Below, in pieces: positions 20,528-30,951 of a stretch of 64,000 nucleotides of DNA. Numbering within the stretch: position 1 is the stretch's first letter; every line of letters begins with the position of its first letter. The notes beneath the pieces are model-generated. The model made no database searches and was not told the DNA's origin. It saw only the letters and a list, made by a program, of their open reading frames with translations. Source of the stretch: Diplonema papillatum (taxonomy: Eukaryota > Euglenozoa > Diplonemea > Diplonemida > Diplonemidae); contig JAPJBO010000443.1 in assembly GCA_030068145.1 (NCBI GenBank), forward strand, positions 62,001 through 126,000, read 5' to 3'. The translations under genes and the position numbers were made by a program.

Positions 20528-21325
20528 TCATGTGGTCCTTGTTGTTGGCACGTCGTCTGTGATGCAATGAGTAGTGCAGACGCCTGGCCCGTACATGCCA
20601 CCTGGTCTGCACGTGTTGAACACACACTGCCCACTCTCCCAGAGGCACTTCCCCTTCGTGTTCTGCGTGCAAACAGTTTCGTCCGCGATCGACTCGCACA
20701 CTTGCGGCTCCTGGTCAATGGCGAAGCTGAAGAACTCCGATGCTTCGTCCAGGTACTTCAGAATCTTCTCACCTGAGTCGATCGTCTTTCGGAGCCCCAC
20801 CATTTTGTGCAGGTGTCCCGGGCTGTTCTCGAACTCCACAGAGGGCGTGCATTTGAACACCTCCCATCCGTCTGCCACCATGTGCTTGATGAAGTCGCCA
20901 TGCTCAAAGTCATGGCAGTCCAGACACGGGTAAGCAAACGCGTACATCTCACAGTGCGACGCTGTCCGTGGCTTGCACTGGAAGAAGAACGGGTAAGCTT
21001 CGGTCACAACGCTTGACGTCACAATCGCATCGAGCCGGTACTCCATCCACTCCGGAACTTCGCGATACACTCCTTCTGGGATGTCCACCCAAGCAGAAAT
21101 GCCGTTGCTCAACTGGGCTGTTCCAACACCGATGTTCGGGAGCTGGATCGGGCTGTTGCTATTGGCGTGGGCGTCCATTGTGTCTGCCAGCTCTTGCTTC
21201 GTCACCTTCAGCATGCCGATCGGGCTGTCGTCCACTTCTCCATTTGCTTTCATGAAGAGCATTTCGTCGCGGCTGGTCCTGGCGAAGGCCGTGGCAACTA
21301 GAGCAGCAAAAACAACGGTGCGCAT
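20528..21325 (-). CDS. Secreted cysteine-rich protein, array copy 5
   Basis: 265 residues from 21325 (MRTVVFAALVATAFARTSRD). The frame continues upstream to 21376 (MQVSITPNENQSHRK), but that precedes the signal peptide and has no counterpart in copies 2-4. Changes unique to this copy include MRTVV, ATAFA and EYRLDA. Its leader differs from copies 2-4 and resembles copy 1 (GGATTGATTCTCGTTTGGTG against GGATCGATTCTCGTTTAGTG), so this outermost copy may be the older type. Confidence 0.88.
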   Translation of the reverse strand: MRTVVFAALVATAFARTSRDEMLFMKANGEVDDSPIGMLKVTKQELADTMDAHANSNSPIQLPNIGVGTAQLSNGISAWVDIPEGVYREVPEWMEYRLDAIVTSSVVTEAYPFFFQCKPRTASHCEMYAFAYPCLDCHDFEHGDFIKHMVADGWEVFKCTPSVEFENSPGHLHKMVGLRKTIDSGEKILKYLDEASEFFSFAIDQEPQVCESIADETVCTQNTKGKCLWESGQCVFNTCRPGGMYGPGVCTTHCITDDVPTTRTT

Positions 21326-21534
21326 TTTTGGTTTACGGTGGGATTGATTCTCGTTTGGTGTAATTGAAACCTGCATAGCAAATCCACGTGGTAGTCGTAG
21401 TGGTTTCAGCTAAGTGTGAGTTTGCAAGACAACACTAGTGATAGCGGGCGCTTCGACCTGCTTGCTCGTCGCTTCCGCGGAGGGCAACCTAACGCACTCT
21501 CACCGTTCGGTGATCCCGCGGTCGACACCGCTTG
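21326..21534. other. Intergenic between the array and the LSU fragment
   Basis: Upstream leader of copy 5 to about 21420, then GC-rich sequence that may be a variable part of LSU rDNA but which I cannot align. Confidence 0.4.
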
Positions 21535-21767
21535 CCGACCCATCGAACCATCTAGTAGCTGGTTCTCTCCGAAGTATCTCTCAGGATAGCTAGAACCAAA
21601 ACAGGAGTTACGCCAGGTAAAGCGAATGATTGGAGGCATTGGGGAAATCGCTTCCTCGACCTATTCTCAAACTTTAAAATGGGCGTGAGCTCGGGGTTAC
21701 TTCATTGAGCCCTGACGTAGAATCTTGGTTCTAAGTGGACCACTTCTGGTAAGCAGGACTGGCGATC
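21535..21767 (+). rRNA. Fragment of LSU (28S) rRNA, domain II
   Basis: TCTAGTAGCTGGTTCTCTCC, AGGATAGCTAGAACC, GTAAAGCGAATGATTGGAGG, CGACCTATTCTCAAACTTTA and GGTAAGCAGGACTGGCGAT follow each other in the order of LSU domain II with few differences. About 230 nt in total; sequence on both sides is not rRNA, so this is an isolated fragment. Same orientation as the 5' LSU fragment at 14.8 kb, but not contiguous with it. Confidence 0.9.
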
Positions 21768-22221
21768 CGAACCGTCGGTTTGCGTGAACAGCGTACAAAT
21801 GGGGCGCGGACCAAATCCTCCGAGTGCGGCACAGGTCCTGGCCAAGGAGCTAAGCTCAGAGTTGACGAAGCCATCCACTGAAAGAAGCAGACCTGGCAGC
21901 TCGTTCAACACAGCAAGCCTATTCCCAACACAAGAGGAAATAGAGAGGAATCTGGATGACTCACCCCCTGCCCGATCGATTTGTTGTCGAGCCTTGTAAT
22001 TTGGGTTAGAATCCAAAGAATCTGTGGCTATAATCTGCATCTGCTGCCAGAAGGGGCTCAAGATGCCGGCGGTTCCAACTGAGAGGAAGAGGAAAAAACA
22101 AGAGAAGCGGCTCAATTATTTTGTTCACTTACGAGGGATATATGAAAGCAAAGTTGTCAGAATTTGAAGAAAATCAGGGGGGGTGTGTGTTGGGGGTGTT
22201 GCAAGAGTGTGCTTGGAATGG
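21768..22221. other. Intergenic, with a 40-nt dispersed repeat
   Basis: 22003-22045 (TTAGAATCCAAAGAATCTGT and onward) recurs at 59516-59556 and on the minus strand reads MQIIATDSLDSNPNY in both. No other assignable feature. Confidence 0.5.
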
Positions 22222-22399
22222 TGCACGATGGAGTCCAGCCTCAGAAGTTGGGGTTGGAGTTAAAACGCAGCGCAGCGTGCCACACGCGCTTGTCGGGTGT
22301 ACATTTACACGCGTTTTGATTTTAGCGCACCCGTTTCCCGTGGGGTGTGACTCGGGCACACCCTGTTCAACTCAAGCTTCTGAGGCTCTCCATCGTGTG
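22222..22399. mobile_element. Fold-back (MITE-like) element, family A
   Basis: Left arm TGCACGATGGAGTCCAGCCT, right arm CTTCTGAGGCTCTCCATCG: an imperfect inverted repeat. The centre carries GTACATTTACACGCGTTTTG and GGGTGTGACTCGGGCACACC, the core shared with the family A copies at 29.16, 30.73 and 33.98 kb. No ORF. Confidence 0.7.
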
Positions 22400-23824
22400 T
22401 GTGTTCAACGCCGCACTATCTGAACCGGTCCATGTTGTCCCTGGGTCTTGAGCCTGCACCCCCATGCGACGTGGCTTGATGATGTGCAGCTTCTTTCACA
22501 CCAAAAACAAAAGTCTCAGGTGAAGCAGCCAGGTGAAGCCTGCGTCACCTGAACTTCCACGGCAGAAGCAATTAGGGCGGGCTGCGGCTTCTCCAGCTTC
22601 GTGTCGCAAGACTACATGGGAACCGGAGGTTCGTTTGAATGCCGTATGACGTAATGGGCGGATACCTGAGAGTCTGTAGGTGGCCGTTCTCAGTCCGCCG
22701 CAAGTGCGCCCCCCAAATCTTCGGGAGCCCAAATCCTGGACGTGGTTTCAGGTGGCAAATTTGGCAAATGATCATGATCAGAAGGTCCTACTCGGGCGGT
22801 TCAGTTTCCTCACACATTGCATGTGGCTGAAACGAAAATCGGCCGACCCTTCCCTATTTGCCTTTGCCCCAGGAGGCTGGGCGGGCGTATTTCTCTGTCG
22901 GCAGGGCTAGCCCGTTCGAGGGTTGTCTACACGGAATGGAAACGACAGTTATATAAAACGATCATTTTTCGAAAACGAAATATCATCGTTTTTTTATCGT
23001 CGTGAAATTGAGAAGAAAATACTCGACGTAGCTGCTTCGACTCCGAATGGAAGGGGGGAAATATAGAGGTAAGGGGCAAATACAATACAAACACAATCTG
23101 ATTTGTTCTTCGCTTACACCACCGTGTGTTGTTTTCTCACTCAGGATTTTTTGACCTGTTGTGTTTGTGTGATTTGTCGTGTAGGGGTAGACCCGCATGA
23201 CCTCACGTCCGTTCAACACGTGGTTCGGTAGTTACAGCACTTGGGATCCCTTCTGTTCTTTGTCGGGCAGCATCGTCGAGCATTTCCTTTCAAGCTGGCG
23301 CTTATGTAAAAAAAAACGATCGTTTTTTTCTTCTCGATGTTTCCTGTTGTAATTATGAACCAACCAATGTTTGGCGCGTCTATTTCTTGTGTAAAATTGA
23401 CTTCGGTGGCCAGATTCAGCTGTTTCATGGCCTTTCATGTCGGAAAGGGCTGCCAGCAACCCCGAACAGCACGCTAAGCAATGTCAGCAATCTCTGATGA
23501 GATTGCTGACATTGAGCTGCGGCCGACGCCTTCTCCCTCTTTTGCACGGTGCAGTTGACGTCGCCTGTGGAATTCTCATCCTCAGAAACTGCAAGATGTT
23601 GTCAAGTGTTGCGCTCCTCAAAAAGGCTGCTCGCAGGGATGGTGAGCCACATGCTCTTTTTCTCGTCCTCTTACGCAATCATGCGCTTGCCGGCTACGGC
23701 TTCTCCTGCAGGATGCCCTCGGCCGCGCTCCTGTGCTGTGGCGGCTTGTGCCAAGCCAACAATGTTGTACTGACGCCTTAGACTGTCTGTTCGATCCACG
23801 CTGTCGTGGCAATAACGTGATACA
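22400..23824. other. Gene-poor stretch
   Basis: No recognised gene or similarity to other parts of the window apart from the hairpin at 23479. Short open frames on both strands have no family motifs. Confidence 0.4.
23479..23514. repeat. Perfect 16-bp hairpin with TGAT loop
   Basis: CAATGTCAGCAATCTC at 23479-23494 is followed by TGAT and then its exact reverse complement, 23499-23514. No nearby gene to assign it to. Confidence 0.9.
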
Positions 23825-24088
23825 CAAAACCTTACTCGAACTACTGGTCACTCGACACACCGAAGCAAACCCCTACCGTTTCCAATCCGTGGGTCTAACT
23901 TTGAAAGCCGTACAAAACCTTACTCGAACTACTGGTCACTCGACACACCGAAGCAAACCCCTACCGTTTCCAATCCGTGGGTCTAACTTTGAAAGCCGTA
24001 CAAAACCTTACTCGAACTACTGGTCACTCGACACACCGAAGCAAACCCCTACCGTTTCCAATCCGTGGGTCTAACTTCGAAAGCCGTA
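23825..24088. repeat. 88-bp tandem repeat, three copies
   Basis: Units start at 23825, 23913 and 24001 with CAAAACCTTACTCGAACTAC. The third begins to diverge at about 24076. A short related piece (GTCTAACTTTGAAAGCCGTG) recurs at 24213. Confidence 0.92.
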
Positions 24089-25964
24089 AACTGCAAAAGG
24101 TTTTGCCTATTTTGCCGAGGATGCTGGGCGGATCTCTGTGCAATGGTCGTAATCCCCTGGCAGACGGCCTCGGCAAACGGCTGTGCGGCCTTAGCAGCCC
24201 GGTCAAAGTTTTGTCTAACTTTGAAAGCCGTGACTGCAAAGGGTTTGGAACGAGCAACAACCCGCAGACATACGTGGACTCGCGCACGCTCTTGTTGCTG
24301 CTACGAGGGTGTGTGTTCACAGGCTTTTTTGTTTTTTTGAGTTTCGTTTCGTGCTCACATTATAGACCTACTGCAGCAGGATTTTTTTTTTTGAGGTTCG
24401 AATTCGTTTTGCTCGCACTAGACCTACCGCGTGCCTCGGTGTACTCGGTGTATTTGCGAACGCGTCCTTCGCCAGTCTCTAGAAACCGGGGGGTTTTTGA
24501 ACCTTGGGGAAATAAACTAGAAATTTGGCACGAACAGCGGCGCAGGTATCAGTAGTAGTAGTTTGAACTTGATATGCAGCAACAATCCGTGACGATAGAC
24601 TGCACAGTATCAGTAGTAAAGGGGCCCTTTAGTTACTACGTAAGTAGTATGCGTTCTAGTCCGAGAACAAGTCAGGGAGAAGAACGGAGCAATCTTCACC
24701 ACAAACGAGTGACTGAAGGTGGCCGCTTGAGCGGCGCCATCCGAGCGCACACACGCAGCAGTGACGCGTCGGCAGTATTTGCTCTGCAGGATGGGCGTCG
24801 CACGCATCAAAAAAAAAAAACAAAAAGGGGGTGACGGTGACGTGGGGGAGGATGGATATAAGCCAAAAAAAGAAGAAACGGTGCAACAGAGAATAAACAA
24901 CAAAGAAGAAAGGAAAACCGACCTTGTCGTATGTGTGCAGTAAGTGTGTCGCGCGCGTGTGGTCCGTGTGGGTGTGTGTTTTTCTAGGTTACGATGCAGA
25001 ACCTGGACGGAAAACCTGCGGGTGCAAGTCTGTGAGTGTTGAGCGTGTCTTCATGGGGTGCTCTTTCGTTGAACCTTGGGTGCGACTGGGTAGTTATTGC
25101 TTAGACAGTGCCGTTCGTGCATGGTTGGTGCTAGCATCAAGTCTTCGGAGGGAGGGGGTACTGGGCCCGATTAGTTTAGTTTGCGATGTGCTCGGTTGGC
25201 GTGATCGTGATTTCGAAAGCAGCGTCGTATGCCATGAAATCAGAAATCGGAAACCCCGTGGATGCTTGTAGCGGTTCACTCCAAAAAGATTCCCACAGGA
25301 AAAAGCTGAAACCAAAAAGAGGCAGGTACGTCGGGTAAACGCGGATGATGGATGCTCGAACACAGTGCTCTGTCCGCCGTGGTGGTCGTAGCTGGTAAGG
25401 TCACCGCGAACGGGAGAAACAGCTGCATTCGAAGCGGGATAGGGGACGACGACCTTCCTTCATGTAACGCTCAGGCAGGACTTTACCCCTCATGCATGAT
25501 TGATGCCGCATCAGGTCTTCTTCTGAAGAAGAAGAGAGAGAAAAAAGAAGCGAGTGCAAAACTCCCTTCTTCGGCGGGGAAGTGGGGTGGGTTCGGATAC
25601 AATGTTGCATGGGCTCGGGGGTGGTTTTTTTAAACCAATTTTCAACGTGGCTTTTTGTTTTTTTTTTTTTAAAAATGTTTTTTTGTAGTTTTTATGACTT
25701 TTTTAATGGGTTTTTTGTGGCTTTTTTTTTTTTGTTTTTCCTTCCGTCATCTACGATACAGGAACATCCATTTGGCCGCTGTTACCATCGTTTCGGGAAA
25801 ATGCTTCGTTGTTGACAAGCTAACGGAACTGTGGTGTCGCGGACGCAGGCGCCATCAGCAAGGACGCCACAGTTTCCGGCAGTGACTAGCTTCTAGTGCA
25901 GTTTGCGGCTCGAACTGCTTCGCAGCTAGCTCGTATACGTTCGGAAGCACCCACTTTCCACGTT
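24089..25964. other. Gene-poor stretch
   Basis: Open frames exist (for example plus strand 24924-25271), but none has a recognisable domain or splice context that I can defend. T-rich runs at 25640-25740. Confidence 0.35.
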
Positions 25965-28900
25965 TTATGGGGCTCTTTGTGGAGGTAAGCGGAGTCGGCG
26001 CAACAGAGTGGATCGGCGCCCCGCGGCCAAGTTTTCCTGCCGACCGGCGCCGCAGCCGAGTGGGGGGTGGCTTGGTCTTCTCGAGTCGAGGGGGAGAGGG
26101 GCGGTCGCCAAACTCCCTGCTCTCTCGCTGGTATTGGCTGCGTCGAGCGCCCGCACTACAGCCAGCCGTTTGCTAAGTGACGCCGGAAGGGTCTCGTTCG
26201 GCGCGGGATTCGCCGTGTGGCTTTCACTCGTGGCGGCACCGGCAAAGCGACGTGGGGAACGCCTATCCGATGGCAAAGCTTCCAAAGGGACGGTGGAGAA
26301 CACGAGAACATTTTCCGGGGAGTTGGGTGCGCTTGCGCCGACGAACGAAGGAACGAACGACCACTCGGCAACGGTGGTGAAACTGGCGCGAGGCAAACGA
26401 TATCCTTGTTCGTCGCGTGCCTCTCCGAGGGTGCGTTGTTTCCTGTACGCGCGTGTGCAATCGCCGCTCCGAAAATGTTCCCTTCAGTACAAATGCACTA
26501 TTAAAAAAGAGAGAAAACCTCTAATCGGGGTGTTGGACACACGCCGATAACAAGCAACGCATCGACACGAGACGAAGTGAAAAGAACAGCGGGGGGGGGT
26601 AGTCTGTCCACAGAATGCAAGCAAAACATATTATTCTTCTTGAACAAGCTCTTGCTGTGCACCAGGGATCTATAATTGGTCTTCAGAAAGCCGCTTGAAA
26701 CTGGGCCATGTGTTGGTCAGCACCGTTTTTTGCCCCCCACGCGTGCACCGGTGGGCTTCTTAACGCGACGCTGCATTGCCTCTCGCTCCGGCGCGAGTGG
26801 CATCTCCTTCGCACGTTCAGCGCAAGCTAGGATGCGGAAATCAGGGGCACGATGTTTATGAAGTAACCGTAACCGGTAACACGACGGCAACTTAAGAAAC
26901 GAGTTTGTTAAGTCTGCACAACTTCGCCCAGGTTGCGCAGCCCGTTATCGACAATAATGAGCCGGTCCGTCCCTATCTCTTGAAACTGCATCGAAGTGCC
27001 TGCCGCTGTTTATCACAGCGAATCACGGTCCACCATGGTCTATCAGGTCCATCTCTAGTCCCTAGAGCTGCATCGAATTGCCCGGTGCTGTATTCTTCGG
27101 TGTATCACGGTCTATCAAGAGGGTGGACCGGCTCAAATAAGCTTTTAGCGCTATCAAAGTTTCGTTTTTTGAGATTTGGGCTGACCAAGTTTTTTTCGGC
27201 GCTGTATAAACCCGCACAACACGGAACACAAATTACGTGCGTCTTCCAAGACAGGGGGTTCCCGCGTGTTCCGGGTTTGCGGTACTTTTTTCTACTTCTT
27301 TTCCGGGAAAATTGCAGGATCGGCACGCCGAATACAAGAGGTACCTCTTGTATTCGACCCCCCCCCCCAGTAACTGTTCGGGAATGGTTCCAAGTTTCAG
27401 CCCATGTCAGTACGCCGTACTGTCGATCATCCGGGAAAATATTCGGGAGTCGCTATCACCGGGGCATTCGTGTCGGATGAATGATGCTGTCCAGGTTACT
27501 ACGTACATGGCCGCATCGTTGTCTAATGGCTACGACATCGTTAAACGAAGCCGAAGTGTTGGCAGAAATCACTGGTCCCATCCAATGGGGAGTGAATCAG
27601 ACAAAAGTTGAAGTTATACAGTCAACCCCCCCCCCCCCCCCCAACCCCCTATATTTGCTCCGGAACCCTTCCCCTTCCCTACCAATAATTGCATTTGCTT
27701 GCTTGCATTCTATGTCTGTTTGTGTTGTTGCGGCATTTTTTTTTTTATTTTTTTTGCGGGCGTTTTGTGTCACCGACGATCAACTGTTGTTGATTATTAG
27801 GCGCTGGGGTTCGGTCTTGTGCCGAACACGAGGAGGTTGTTCATCGGCAACACAAAGCACCCCGCATGTTTTTTTTTTTTAAAGAATTATGGCGTCTACG
27901 GGGGGGGAAAATATTGGTTTAATGTTTAGGCAGAGCACTGCCTCTCGCAGGCCTGTGTTTTGATGGGCATCGAGTCTCTTCCGTGGCAACTGGAGCGCTT
28001 ACTTCGGGGGGTGACACCTGCTGCCTTGGGGCCGCACTCTCTCGATGGATATGTAAACTATGGCGCACAGGTACTGTCTTGCACTGCAGGTGCGGTGGCA
28101 TCGTGGTTGAGGGTCATCAGAGTTTGCCTGAAAGCACTTTCAGAGTCCCGGTCCTCCTTCACTGGCACTGTTCGCGTGCTGTTCGGTTCCCGCTAGAACT
28201 GAATACCGCAGGCCCTCGTTATTCGCAGCGCGGACAAAGTGTCCCCATTCTGGCCGGGGTTCGTGAGAACGAGAAAAACGTGACGGGAGCAAACAATACT
28301 TGACGAACAAACGGAAGGCGAAGGTGAACGCACGGGACGGGGGGGGGGGGGACAAAAAGGTGGGGGGCCGGGGGGGGGGTGTTTTGGGGGGGGGGGTGGT
28401 GGGAAAACGTCGCCGTTATGGAAAGAGTTCTCGCAGGCGGGGGTGGTCTCTGTATTGGCGGGTGTGAGGGGTGCGTGTATGGGTTGGCTCGTCGGGCTTG
28501 TTTTTGTGGCGGATTTTTCGGTTCTTGCACAGAATTTCCTTTGAGGAATTGCACTGCGGGGAGGCAATGGTTCCCTCGTATTTTTTTTCGCATTCTGCGG
28601 TGAATTTGCCTGAACGAGCATCGACCACTTTTTTTCTGGAATTGGAGCGTTTTGGGGGCACCCAAGTGGTTGATTCCGATGAGGTAACCCGTTTTTACTT
28701 TTTACCTTCGAGCTTAACCAGCTCGGGTCCTGGCTTTTTCGACACAAGCATATATATATCATGCAGGGTCAAAACCTTGCGTCTTTTTGGTAATGGCCAC
28801 CCATTTTTTTCCGGAAAAAAATTGGGTTTTTTAAATTTTAAAAATTTGGAACAAACACTGCAGTATTTTTTGATGAAGTTGAGCAAAATTTTTTTCCCGA

Positions 28901-29160
28901 AATTTTTTTTGGGGGTCGGCCCCGCGACAGCGTTTTAAAAAGACACAAGGCTTTGACCCTGCATGCATGCAGTTCCAGGGATAGAGGTGGCTCGGGGAGC
29001 CCGCTGTTTCTTCCACATTTTCCACGTGCACGAGGGAGTCGCACGCCTCGGCGTATCGATGCGCCGCCTCCATGACCGGAAACCGCAGTCGGGTCAGCTT
29101 CTGTTTGGCAAAACAGATGGAAGATGGGTGGGGGTCGTTTGCTTTCGCCGCTTTTTCTGC
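25965..29160. other. Gene-poor stretch with homopolymer runs
   Basis: A 143-codon minus-strand frame at 25965-26396 (Ala/Ser/Pro-rich) is the longest candidate but has no identifiable domain. C-run at about 27627-27642, T/A-runs at 27738-27760 and 27870-27880, G-runs at 28340-28400. Nothing else recognised. Confidence 0.35.
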
Positions 29161-30570
29161 GCACGGTGAGGTCCAGCCTCACGAAGCTGGAGTCAAACAA
29201 GAGGGTGAGCCCGAGCCACACCCGAAAAGCGAGTCGCGTTACGCGTGTAAATCCACACCCGAAAAGCGAGTGCGTTACGCGTGTAAATCCACACCGGAAA
29301 AGCGAGTGCGTTACGCGTGTAAATCCACACCGGAAAAGCGAGTGCGTTACGCGTGTAAATCCACACCGGAAAAGCGAGTGCGTTACGCGTGTAAATCCAC
29401 ACCGGAAAAGCGAGTGCGTTACGCGTGTAAATCCACACCGGAAAAGCGAGTGCGTTACGCGTGTAAATCCACACCGGAAAAGCGAGTGCGTTACGCGTGT
29501 AAATCCACACCGGAAAAGCGAGTGCGTTACGCGTGTAAATCCACACCGGAAAAGCGAGTGCGTTACGCGTGTAAATCCACACCGGAAAAGCGAGTGCGTT
29601 ACGCGTGTAAATCCACACCGGAAAAGCGAGTGCGTTACGCGTGTAAATCCACACCGGAAAAGCGAGTGCGTTACGCGTGTAAATCCACACCGGAAAAGCG
29701 AGTGCGTTACGCGTGTAAATCCACACCGGAAAAGCGAGTGCGTTACGCGTGTAAATCCACACCGGAAAAGCGAGTGCGTTACGCGTGTAAATCCACACCG
29801 GAAAAGCGAGTGCGTTACGCGTGTAAATCCACACCGGAAAAGCGAGTGCGTTACGCGTGTAAATCCACACCGGAAAAGCGAGTGCGTTACGCGTGTAAAT
29901 CCACACCGGAAAAGCGAGTGCGTTACGCGTGTAAATCCACACCGGAAAAGCGAGTGCGTTACGCGTGTAAATCCACACCGGAAAAGCGAGTGCGTTACGC
30001 GTGTAAATCCACACCGGAAAAGCGAGTGCGTTACGCGTGTAAATCCACACCGGAAAAGCGAGTGCGTTACGCGTGTAAATCCACACCGGAAAAGCGAGTG
30101 CGTTACGCGTGTAAATCCACACCGGAAAAGCGAGTGCGTTACGCGTGTAAATCCACACCGGAAAAGCGAGTGCGTTACGCGTGTAAATCCACACCGGAAA
30201 AGCGAGTGCGTTACGCGTGTAAATCCACACCGGAAAAGCGAGTGCGTTACGCGTGTAAATCCACACCGGAAAAGCGAGTGCGTTACGCGTGTAAATCCAC
30301 ACCCGAAAAGCGAGTGCGTTACGCGTGTAAATCCACACCCGAAAAGCGAGTGCGTTACGCGTGTAAATCCACACCGGAAAAGCGAGTGCGTTACGCGTGT
30401 AAATCCACACCCGAAAAGCGAGTGCGTTACGCGTGTAAATCCACACCGGAAAAGCGAGTGCGATACAACCGGAACGCGCGTTAATCCACACCCGAAAAGC
30501 GGGTGTGACACCCGCTTTTTTAAACTCCAGCTTCTTGGGCACAGCTTCTTAGGCAGGACTCCACCGTGCA
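29161..30570. mobile_element. Family A fold-back element expanded by an internal minisatellite
   Basis: Left end GCACGGTGAGGTCCAGCCTC with GAAGCTGGAG; right end, inverted, TGCACGGTGGAGTCCTGCC with GAAGCTGG. The core CGTGTAAATCCACACC is that of the short family A copies, but here it has been amplified into the minisatellite listed separately. Both ends are near-complete, so expansion happened inside an already inserted element. Confidence 0.75.
29240..30475. repeat. 36-bp minisatellite, about 34 units
   Basis: Near-identical units containing GCGTTACGCGTGTAAATCCA and ACC(G/C)GAAAAGCGAGT. Because 36 is a multiple of three and the unit has no stop in several frames, ORFs of 450-595 codons cross it on both strands; these are repeat artefacts. 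Variants (CCCGAAAAG instead of CCGGAAAAG) lie only at the two ends, so the middle is the homogenised, youngest part. Confidence 0.95.
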
Positions 30571-30732
30571 CAAAAAAAGGATGGGGGAGTTGGGCAACGT
30601 GCTTGGTAATGGGACATGTACTCAAACACTGTCCCGTCTGCGCCGTGTTTCGGTACGGACACCCATCAGCGCGGAACCTGAGTGTCTGCAGACAGGACAG
30701 CGGTGGGAGTCTGGTTTGCCGGCGGCTTCGTA

Positions 30733-30951
30733 CACGGTGAGGTCCAGCCTCAGAAGCTGGAGGTAAAGAGGGTGCGCCGAGTCACACCCAAAAAAGCGGG
30801 TGTTCTTCAACCTAAAAACGCGTGTAAATCCACACCCGAAAAGCGGGTGTGACACCCGCTTTTCAACTCCACCTTAGAACTCCAGCCTCCGAGCCGGACC
30901 TCATCGTGTAGCTCGTCACGAAGCTTCTGAGGCAGGTCGCCACCGTGCACT
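30733..30951. mobile_element. Fold-back element family A, short copy
   Basis: Begins ACACGGTGAGGTCCAGCCTC with AGAAGCTGGAGG and ends, inverted, TGCACGGTGGCGACCTGCCT with AGAAGCTTCG. Core: CGCGTGTAAATCCACACCCG and GCGGGTGTGACACCCGC, i.e. one unit of the 36-bp sequence before amplification. Confidence 0.8.

Noticed and set aside
28193..28938. Overlapping ORFs near the poly-G runs
   Set aside because: No domain in any frame and interrupted by long homopolymers.
29240..30475. CRISPR-like array of 36-bp repeats
   Set aside because: Units are directly adjacent with no spacers, no cas genes are nearby, and the setting is eukaryotic.
29072..30740. Very long ORFs (450-595 codons) on both strands
   Set aside because: They are the 36-bp minisatellite read in different frames; a unit length divisible by three without stops produces this automatically.
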